Shown: piece by piece, positions 1-4,746 of the stretch
How the letters are laid out: each line of letters starts with the position of its first letter
How positions within the stretch are numbered: the first letter of the stretch is position 1
Assembly (NCBI GenBank): GCA_903932545.1
Contig: CAIZGT010000718.1
Span: forward strand, 1-5,962
Source: an uncultured Rhodospirillales bacterium
GTDB lineage: Bacteria > Pseudomonadota > Alphaproteobacteria > Acetobacterales > Acetobacteraceae
Direction: 5' to 3'
DNA length: 5,962 bases
Notes under the pieces: model-generated
Database searches by the model: none
Told to the model about the DNA's origin: nothing
What the model saw: only the letters and a program-made list of their open reading frames with translations
Position numbers and translations under genes: made by a program

Positions 1-1
1 A

Positions 2-319
2 CTCGTCCGCCCACCGTGCTACAACGAGGCGCAAGCCTTCGCCGCCACCATGATGCACTCCTTCATCGCGCCCTACGCACGCGGCCACGGCCTGGCGAAG
101 ATGATGACGTTGCGGGTGGAAGAAGGGGCCAAGGCGCTGGGCTATCACGTGCTCAATCTCGACGTGCGTGAGACGCAGGTGGTGGCGATTGCGATGTATG
201 AGGCGCTGGGATACCAGCCCTGGGGCCGTCACCCGGCCTATGCGCGCGTGGATGGCAAAACCATCGGCGGCGTTTTCTACTACAAATTCTTGCAGCCCAA
301 AGGACGCATCGCCGGATGA
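2..319 (+). CDS. GNAT-family N-acetyltransferase, C-terminal part (5' end outside the window)
   Basis: The frame is open from base 2, so this is the last 105 residues of a longer protein; GNAT domains are usually about 140-170 residues. Such enzymes transfer an acetyl group from acetyl-CoA to an amine on a small molecule or protein. The acetyl-CoA pyrophosphate-binding motif (R/Q-x-x-G-x-G/A) is seen as RGHGLA at visible residues 27-32, followed by the expected helix. The second half of the fold appears as NLDVRETQVVAIAMYEALGY at residues 52-71, where an Asn/Asp-containing strand leads into the typical YEALGY helix-turn. The C-terminus, with FYYKFL, is a normal closing strand. The substrate cannot be told. 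The TGA stop overlaps the ATG of hisA (ATGA at 316-319), which implies cotranscription and translational coupling with the histidine genes. An ATG at base 50 lies inside the fold and is not the start. Confidence 0.85.
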   Translation, partial: LVRPPCYNEAQAFAATMMHSFIAPYARGHGLAKMMTLRVEEGAKALGYHVLNLDVRETQVVAIAMYEALGYQPWGRHPAYARVDGKTIGGVFYYKFLQPKGRIAG

Positions 320-1044
320 TCACCGCCTACCCCGCCATCGACTTGAAGGATGGCGCCTGCGTGCGTCTGCGCCGTGGCGAGATGGACGATGCAACGGTGT
401 ATTCCAACAATCCCGGCGCACAGGCGCGCGCGTGGCAGGATGCAGGCTTTGCGTGGCTGCACGTGGTGGACCTCAACGGCGCCTTCGCAGGCAAGCCGGT
501 GAATGCGTCGGCGGTTGAGCAGATCCTTGCCAATGTGAGCATTCCGGTCCAACTCGGTGGGGGAATTCGTGACTTGGCCGGGATCGAGGCGTGGCTGAAA
601 GCAGGCATCACCCGCGTCATCCTCGGCTCAGCGGCGGCGAAGAATCCGGCCTTGGTGATCGACGCCTGCCGCGCCTTCCCCGGCCATATCGCGGTTGGCA
701 TTGATGCGCGCGATGGGTTTGTCGCCACCGAAGGTTGGGCGGAAACCTCCACGCTGCCCGCCCCCGAACTGGCCCGGCATTTCGAAGGCGCGGGGGTTTC
801 GGCGATCATCTACACTGACATCGCGCGCGATGGCATGCTTGGCGGCTTGAACGTGCCGCAGACGGTGGCGCTGGCCAACGGCATCTCAACCCCGGTGATC
901 GCCTCGGGCGGCGTGGGGTCGATTGACGATTTGGCGGAATTGCGCGCTGCCCAATGTGCGGGCATTTCCGGCGTGATCATCGGGCGCGCGCTCTATGACG
1001 GGCGGGTCGAGCCGAAATCTGCCCTCGAATTGCTCAATTTTTAA
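316..1044 (+). CDS. hisA: HisA, phosphoribosylformimino-AICAR ribotide isomerase
   Basis: This cytoplasmic TIM-barrel enzyme of histidine biosynthesis carries out the Amadori rearrangement of ProFAR to PRFAR, the substrate of HisF-HisH. The protein is 242 residues, normal for the family. The first strand reads PAIDLKDG with the catalytic Asp at residue 9. The second half-barrel carries GIDARDG with the second catalytic Asp at residue 130. The phosphate-binding motifs are LGGGIR (80-85) and ASGGVGS (196-202). YTDIARDG at 166-173 supplies the conserved Thr/Asp of the family. HisF shares the half-barrel pattern, but HisA is told apart by the N-terminal AIDLKDG, by the TEGW segment (138-141) and by the closing IIGRALYDGR. 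The ATG at 316 overlaps the stop of the preceding acetyltransferase gene, so translation is probably coupled. No terminator is seen after the TAA. Confidence 0.97.
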   Translation: MITAYPAIDLKDGACVRLRRGEMDDATVYSNNPGAQARAWQDAGFAWLHVVDLNGAFAGKPVNASAVEQILANVSIPVQLGGGIRDLAGIEAWLKAGITRVILGSAAAKNPALVIDACRAFPGHIAVGIDARDGFVATEGWAETSTLPAPELARHFEGAGVSAIIYTDIARDGMLGGLNVPQTVALANGISTPVIASGGVGSIDDLAELRAAQCAGISGVIIGRALYDGRVEPKSALELLNF

Positions 1045-1148
1045 ACCGATATCCACGCGCGGTTTGCGGCACTGCCTTGATAATGGGCTCTCATGCCCAA
1101 TCCGCTCTTGAAACCAACGCGGCAAGCTCGTCAAACGTGCGTGTCATC

Positions 1149-1165
1149 GGAGAAGTCCTGAATTG
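1149..1165 (+). promoter_or_regulatory. Shine-Dalgarno and TTG start of hisF
   Basis: GGAGAAG at 1149-1155 lies 7 bases before a TTG codon at 1163. The protein read from this TTG begins MLKLRVIPCLDVKDG, the canonical N-terminus of HisF, and places the catalytic aspartates at residues 11 and 130. No in-frame ATG or GTG lies close upstream, so the rare TTG start is supported by both the ribosome binding site and family alignment. Confidence 0.75.
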
Positions 1166-1945
1166 CTGAAGCTGCGCGTCATTCCGTGCCTTGATGTCAA
1201 AGACGGTCGCGTCGTCAAAGGCGTGAATTTCGTCTCTCTGCGCGACGCCGGTGATCCGGTTGAACAGGCGCGGGTGTATGACGCGGCCGGGGCCGATGAA
1301 CTTACCTTCCTCGACATCACTGCCAGCAGCGACAACCGCGATACCATTTTGGACGTGGTGCATCGCACCGCCAGCCAAGTCTTCCTTCCCCTCACCGTTG
1401 GCGGCGGCATTCGCTCCACGGATGACATGCGCCGCCTGCTGCTCGCCGGGGCGGACAAATGCTCGATGAACTCGGCGGCGCTGGCGCGGCCTGGGTTGAT
1501 TAAGGAAGCAGCGGAGAAATTCGGCAGCCAATGCGTGGTGGTCGCTATCGACGCCAAGTCTGTCAATCGCCATGAATGGCATGTGTTCAGCCATGGCGGG
1601 CGGGTTGATACCGGGCGCGATGTGCTCGATTGGGCGAAGGAAGCCGTGAGCCTCGGTGCGGGCGAAATTTTGCTCACCAGCATGGACCGTGACGGCACCG
1701 GGCAAGTCTTTGATCTCGATTTGCTGCACGCCGTGTGTTGTGCGGTGCGGGTGCCGGTGATCGCCTCGGGAGGCGTGGGCACGCTGCAACATTTCATTGA
1801 TGGCGCGCGTGCCGGAGCCACCGGACTGCTCGCCGCCAGCGTGTTCCATTTCGGCACGTTTACCGTATCGCAAGTTAAACAGGCACTTCATACAGCCGGG
1901 CTGCCGGTGCGCCTCCCCCGTATTCCCGCCCCAACGGCGGCTTGA
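1163..1945 (+). CDS. hisF: HisF, imidazole glycerol phosphate synthase cyclase subunit
   Basis: HisF uses ammonia, delivered by the glutaminase HisH, to convert PRFAR into imidazole glycerol phosphate and AICAR, which feeds purine synthesis. The 260-residue TIM barrel has every landmark of the family. It opens with IPCLDVKDGRVVKG, giving catalytic Asp11 and Lys19. The first phosphate-binding loop is VGGGIRS (79-85). The second catalytic Asp is at 130 in VAIDAK. The hallmark LLTSMDRDGTG spans 170-180, and the second phosphate loop is ASGGVGT (201-207). The TTG start has a good ribosome binding site. The C-terminus carries a short Pro/Ala tail (about 251-260) just past the usual end. hisE follows after 7 bp, so the two are cotranscribed. 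HisH is absent here and would be expected upstream. Confidence in the identity is very high. Confidence 0.97.
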   Translation: MLKLRVIPCLDVKDGRVVKGVNFVSLRDAGDPVEQARVYDAAGADELTFLDITASSDNRDTILDVVHRTASQVFLPLTVGGGIRSTDDMRRLLLAGADKCSMNSAALARPGLIKEAAEKFGSQCVVVAIDAKSVNRHEWHVFSHGGRVDTGRDVLDWAKEAVSLGAGEILLTSMDRDGTGQVFDLDLLHAVCCAVRVPVIASGGVGTLQHFIDGARAGATGLLAASVFHFGTFTVSQVKQALHTAGLPVRLPRIPAPTAA

Positions 1946-1952
1946 GAGCAAG

Positions 1953-2429
1953 ATGGCCAAGACGACGAAAAAGCTGATGAACACCCCAATTCCGCTGCCC
2001 CGCAAAAAGCCAGCAGCGAAGAAGAGTGCCGCCGTGCCAACGCGGCCGGATGCCGAGCATGATCTGCTCACCGGCACCGTGCTCGACGCACTGCACGCCA
2101 CCATTGAGGCGCGCAAAGGAGCCGACCCTTCTAGCTCGCACTCCGCCAAGCTGATGTCACGCGGCACTGCCAAAGTGGCCCAGAAATTCGGCGAAGAGGC
2201 GGTGGAGTGCTTGATCGAGGCGGTGGCCGGCAACCGCAACGAGCTGATCGCTGAAAGTGCCGACGTGCTGTATCACCTGATGGTGATGTGGGTGAACGCG
2301 GACGTCGCGCCGCATGAGGTTTGGGCTGAGTTGGAACGTCGCAAAGGGGTTTCCGGCATTGCCGAAAAAGCCTCACGCGTGCAAAAACTTGCCACCGCCT
2401 TTGGGGTGGCAACGCGCAAAATTCCATAA
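1953..2429 (+). CDS. hisE: HisE, phosphoribosyl-ATP pyrophosphatase, with a basic N-terminal extension
   Basis: HisE hydrolyses phosphoribosyl-ATP to phosphoribosyl-AMP and pyrophosphate, step two of histidine synthesis; it has an all-alpha MazG-like fold and binds Mg2+ through acidic residues. The catalytic core runs from about residue 37 to 145. The two diagnostic metal-binding helices are KFGEEAVE (78-85) and ESADVLYHL (101-109). The ORF gives 158 residues, whereas family members are commonly about 90-110. The excess is an N-terminal segment of about 35 residues rich in Lys, Pro and Ala, and a short basic tail. The ATG at 1953 has a weak GAGAG site 4 bases upstream. An in-frame ATG at 1977 and a GTG at 2034 (preceded by GAAGAG with 7-base spacing) are alternative starts; the GTG would give about 131 residues. 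It lies 7 bp after hisF and 13 bp before the HIT gene. Confidence 0.93.
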   Translation: MAKTTKKLMNTPIPLPRKKPAAKKSAAVPTRPDAEHDLLTGTVLDALHATIEARKGADPSSSHSAKLMSRGTAKVAQKFGEEAVECLIEAVAGNRNELIAESADVLYHLMVMWVNADVAPHEVWAELERRKGVSGIAEKASRVQKLATAFGVATRKIP

Positions 2430-2442
2430 GGATACGCTGAGC

Positions 2443-2826
2443 ATGCCGGTGAAGGGTTTGGGCGCATACGACACCAACAACATCTTCGCCCGCATCTTGC
2501 GCGGCGAAATCCCGTCACGCCGCGTGTATGAAGACGATTTCGCCATCGCCTTCCACGACATCGCGCCGCAAGCACCGCTGCATGTGCTGGTGATTCCGCG
2601 CGGTCCGTATATCTCGCTGGCCGACTTCACCGCCAAAGCCAGCGAGGCCGAGATTGCCGGCTTCTTCCGCGCGGTGGGCAGCGTTGCCAAGCAGCTTGAT
2701 CTGGAAACCCCCGGCTACCGCATCCTCGCCAATATGGGCGAAGACGCGGGCCAGGAAGTGCCGCATTTCCATGTCCACCTGTTCGGCGGCAAGCGGCTGG
2801 GCGCGATGTTGGTGGCGCAGGGCTAG
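2443..2826 (+). CDS. hinT: HinT-like HIT-family (histidine triad) nucleotide-binding protein
   Basis: The 127-residue protein is a single HIT domain. Such proteins hydrolyse nucleoside phosphoramidates and related adenylated compounds in the cytoplasm; the physiological substrate is usually unknown. The domain begins NIFARILRGEIPS (13-25), continues with the nucleotide-binding segment FHDIAPQAPLHVLVIP (37-52), and ends with the triad PHFHVHLFGG, in which His108, His110 and His112 form H-x-H-x-H and the middle His is the expected nucleophile. The start at 2443 has an AAGGA site (2428-2432) that overlaps the hisE stop, so it is probably translated from the same message. A HIT gene directly after hisE is a known arrangement in some alphaproteobacteria. 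The same frame is open farther upstream, but that is only hisE read in another frame. The TAG stop overlaps the stop of the convergent gene. Confidence 0.93.
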   Translation: MPVKGLGAYDTNNIFARILRGEIPSRRVYEDDFAIAFHDIAPQAPLHVLVIPRGPYISLADFTAKASEAEIAGFFRAVGSVAKQLDLETPGYRILANMGEDAGQEVPHFHVHLFGGKRLGAMLVAQG

Positions 2827-3449
2827 AAGCTGATCAAATCACTGCGGCTGAGCGTGGTGCGCGCCGAAAGCGTCGGGCCGGTGAGCATGATCGTCACCAC
2901 CGCCTGCTCGATATACAGCGTCTCAGCCGACATCCCATCTTCGGGCAGCACCACCTGATAGCCGCGCACCGCCGCCTGGGCGGCTGTGTTCAGCACCGCA
3001 CCATGCGCCGCCGTGCCGGTGACGATCACGGTTTTGATGCCGCGCTCCTTCAACAGTGCGTCCAGATTTGTGTTGAGGAATTTGTCGGGTGTGGAGGTCA
3101 CATTCGGCTCGCCAGCAATCGGGGCCAAAACAGGCAGAATATCCGCCTCCTTGGTGACGGCGGTCAGGGAATAAATCACCGAGGCATGCGCCGCGCGCGC
3201 GCGGGTCAACAGATCCTTGATCGGCGTCACGGTATCGAGGCAGCGCGGGCGACGCTCCGGGTTGCAGGTTTGCGGCACCATATCGAGCACCAGAAGAGCG
3301 GTGGTTTTCGGGTCCAGCGTCACCTTTTTCAACTCAGGCGCGGCTGGCGGCTGCACCTTGGCCCAATCCTCGACAATGTTGCCCGCAAAGGCAGCGGCCG
3401 AGACCGCCAACAGCATCGCCGCCGCGTAAAAACCGAGTTTCAACCGCAT
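2823..3449 (-). CDS. Exported isochorismatase-fold (cysteine hydrolase superfamily) protein lacking the catalytic cysteine
   Basis: The 208-residue product begins with a Sec-type signal peptide: basic MRLK, a hydrophobic stretch, and AFA before Gly23 as a probable cleavage site (after residue 22). It is therefore likely periplasmic or secreted. The rest matches the isochorismatase-like fold: TALLVLDMVP with the family Asp at residue 56, TPDKF with the Lys at 123, and the signature strand-loop VIVTGTAAHGAVLNTAAQAA at 141-160. In cysteine hydrolases of this fold the signature carries the nucleophilic Cys where this protein has Ala151. True isochorismatases also lack that Cys (Gly instead), so loss does not prove inactivity. 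The reaction is unknown. A GAGGGGG ribosome site (3457-3463) lies 7 bases before the ATG. The gene starts 39 bp after the MetE-like gene on the same strand, suggesting one operon. Its TAG stop shares CTAG with the convergent HIT gene. Confidence 0.85.
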   Translation of the reverse strand: MRLKLGFYAAAMLLAVSAAAFAGNIVEDWAKVQPPAAPELKKVTLDPKTTALLVLDMVPQTCNPERRPRCLDTVTPIKDLLTRARAAHASVIYSLTAVTKEADILPVLAPIAGEPNVTSTPDKFLNTNLDALLKERGIKTVIVTGTAAHGAVLNTAAQAAVRGYQVVLPEDGMSAETLYIEQAVVTIMLTGPTLSARTTLSRSDLISF

Positions 3450-3488
3450 GATAATACCCCCTCGCCTAAACTGTTGGCCTCGTCCGCC

Positions 3489-4622
3489 CTACACCGAACC
3501 CCACACATCACGCGCCACTTCGACCAGCCTTTCCAGCTTCTTCCATTGCTGGTCCTCGCTGAGCAGATTGCCCTCTTCAGTAGAGGCGAAGCCACATTGC
3601 GGACTGATAGCAAGCTGTTCAAGCGGCGCGTATTTGGCGGCTTCCTCAATGCGACGCTTGAGGAAATCGGCACTCTCCAACTCGCCGGTTTTGGACGTCA
3701 TAATGCCCAGCACCACCATCTTCTTCCCGCGCGGCAGCAGGCGCAGCGGCTCGAAACCGCCGGCGCGTTCGGTGTCGTATTCCATGAAATACGCATCGAC
3801 GTCGATCTCGTTGAACAGCACATCCGCCACCGGCTCATAGCCACCCGCCGCGAACCAGGTGGATTTGAAATTGCCGCGACACAGATGCATCGTCACCGCC
3901 ATATCATCCGGCCGCCCGTCGATGGCGGTGTTGATCATCCGGCCATATTGCTGAAGCAAGCCCTCTACATGCTCGCCACGCGCCTTCAAGCCCTCAATCT
4001 GTGCGGGGTCACACAGATAGGCGATGTTGACCTCATCGAGTTGCAAATACTTGCAGCCCGCATCGGCAAACGCATGCACCGCGCCGTGATAGGCGTTGCC
4101 CAGATCGGTAAAGAACCCGTCCAACTCGGGATAAATCGCGCGGTCAATCGCCTGACGACCGCCCCGGAAATGCAGCACTGAAGGCGAGGGAATGGTTTGC
4201 TTGGCCACCGCACCGCTCACATGGCTTGCGACGAATTTGTAGTCATCCACCATAATCGTGCTGGAATAGCCAACCTTGCCATGCACTTCGAGGCTCTTGG
4301 GCAGGATGGTGTTGCCGGAGAACTCAACCTGCTTCTCCGGCGTCACCAGTTCCACACCATCCAAGCGCGAGATGAAATCATAGTGCCAATAGGCGCGGCG
4401 ATATTCGCCATCGCTTGCCGCGCGCAGGCCGATGCTTTCCTGCTTCTTGATCGCCTCGATGATGCTGGTGTTCTCAATCTCGCGCAGCGCCTCGGCGGAA
4501 ATCTCGCCCAAAGCGCGCTTGGCCCGCGCCTCGCGCAGCGCCATCGGGCGGAGCAGGGAGCCGACATGATCGGCGCGGAACGGGGCGCGTGTGCGCACTG
4601 GCAGGGCGGTGGTGGCGGACAT
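3489..4622 (-). CDS. Cobalamin-independent methionine synthase (MetE C-terminal domain) family protein, YxjG-like
   Basis: The 377-residue protein is one MetE C-terminal-type TIM barrel without the N-terminal half of full MetE (about 750 residues), as in the Bacillus YxjG/YxjH group. Members transfer methyl groups to a thiol, usually homocysteine, but the donor for these short forms is not settled. It opens with FRADHVGSLLRP (15-26), a conserved substrate-binding segment. The zinc site is intact: HLC supplies His246 and Cys248, PQCGF supplies Cys343, and the acidic ligand is probably Glu281 in MEYDTERAG. LQLDEVNIAYL (194-204) carries the conserved Asp-Glu of the fold. The start has GAGGAG (4630-4635) 7 bases upstream. 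It is first in a likely two-gene unit with the isochorismatase-fold gene and divergent from hpnN. Alternatives are an epoxyalkane:CoM transferase-type or other thiol alkyltransferase of the same fold. Confidence 0.88.
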   Translation of the reverse strand: MSATTALPVRTRAPFRADHVGSLLRPMALREARAKRALGEISAEALREIENTSIIEAIKKQESIGLRAASDGEYRRAYWHYDFISRLDGVELVTPEKQVEFSGNTILPKSLEVHGKVGYSSTIMVDDYKFVASHVSGAVAKQTIPSPSVLHFRGGRQAIDRAIYPELDGFFTDLGNAYHGAVHAFADAGCKYLQLDEVNIAYLCDPAQIEGLKARGEHVEGLLQQYGRMINTAIDGRPDDMAVTMHLCRGNFKSTWFAAGGYEPVADVLFNEIDVDAYFMEYDTERAGGFEPLRLLPRGKKMVVLGIMTSKTGELESADFLKRRIEEAAKYAPLEQLAISPQCGFASTEEGNLLSEDQQWKKLERLVEVARDVWGSV

Positions 4623-4648
4623 TTGGGGTCTCCTCAGCTAATGGCGGG

Positions 4649-4677
4649 AGTATGGCCGTGCATGGCGGTTCTGCAAG
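4649..4677 (-). promoter_or_regulatory. Possible sigma-70-type promoter for the MetE-like gene
   Basis: On the minus strand CTTGCA (4672-4677) and CATACT (4649-4654) are separated by 17 bases. They resemble the alphaproteobacterial consensus CTTGAC and the -10 TATAAT, the latter matching at four of six bases. Transcription would begin near 4642, about 20 bases before the ATG, leaving room for the GAGGAG ribosome site. This is pattern matching only. Confidence 0.35.
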
Positions 4678-4685
4678 AGTGCAGA
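4670..4685. repeat. Perfect 6-bp inverted repeat in the divergent intergenic region (possible operator)
   Basis: TCTGCA (4670-4675) and TGCAGA (4680-4685) are exact inverted copies separated by AGAG. The element sits between the divergent MetE-like and hpnN genes and overlaps the proposed -35 of the former, where a dimeric regulator could act. No T-run follows on either strand, so it does not look like an intrinsic terminator. A short inverted repeat like this can arise by chance. Confidence 0.35.
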
Positions 4686-4746
4686 CACGGTGGACCCGCG
4701 CGCCAGATGCGACTATCCCGGCTGCAAAGACGGAAAACACAGTCGC

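Noticed and set aside
1084..1099. TGGGC/GCCCA hairpin as a terminator between hisA and hisF
   Set aside because: The stem is only 5 bp and no T-run follows, so it does not meet the form of an intrinsic terminator.
1077..1136. TTGATA or TTGAAA as a -35 box of an internal hisF promoter
   Set aside because: No credible -10 hexamer lies at 16-18 bases from either one.
1091..2239. A 382-codon minus-strand open frame opposite hisF and hisE
   Set aside because: It lies across two certain genes. Its product is low in recognisable motifs and rich in Arg, His and Ala, typical of the complement of GC-rich coding DNA.
2314..2442. Extending the HIT protein upstream to the ATG at 2314
   Set aside because: The added residues are hisE read in another frame. 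HIT proteins begin near the NIFARIL segment, and the ATG at 2443 has its own ribosome site.
3003..4181. A 392-codon plus-strand open frame opposite the isochorismatase-like and MetE-like genes
   Set aside because: It spans two well supported minus-strand genes and their gap, with no family motif; it is an antisense shadow.
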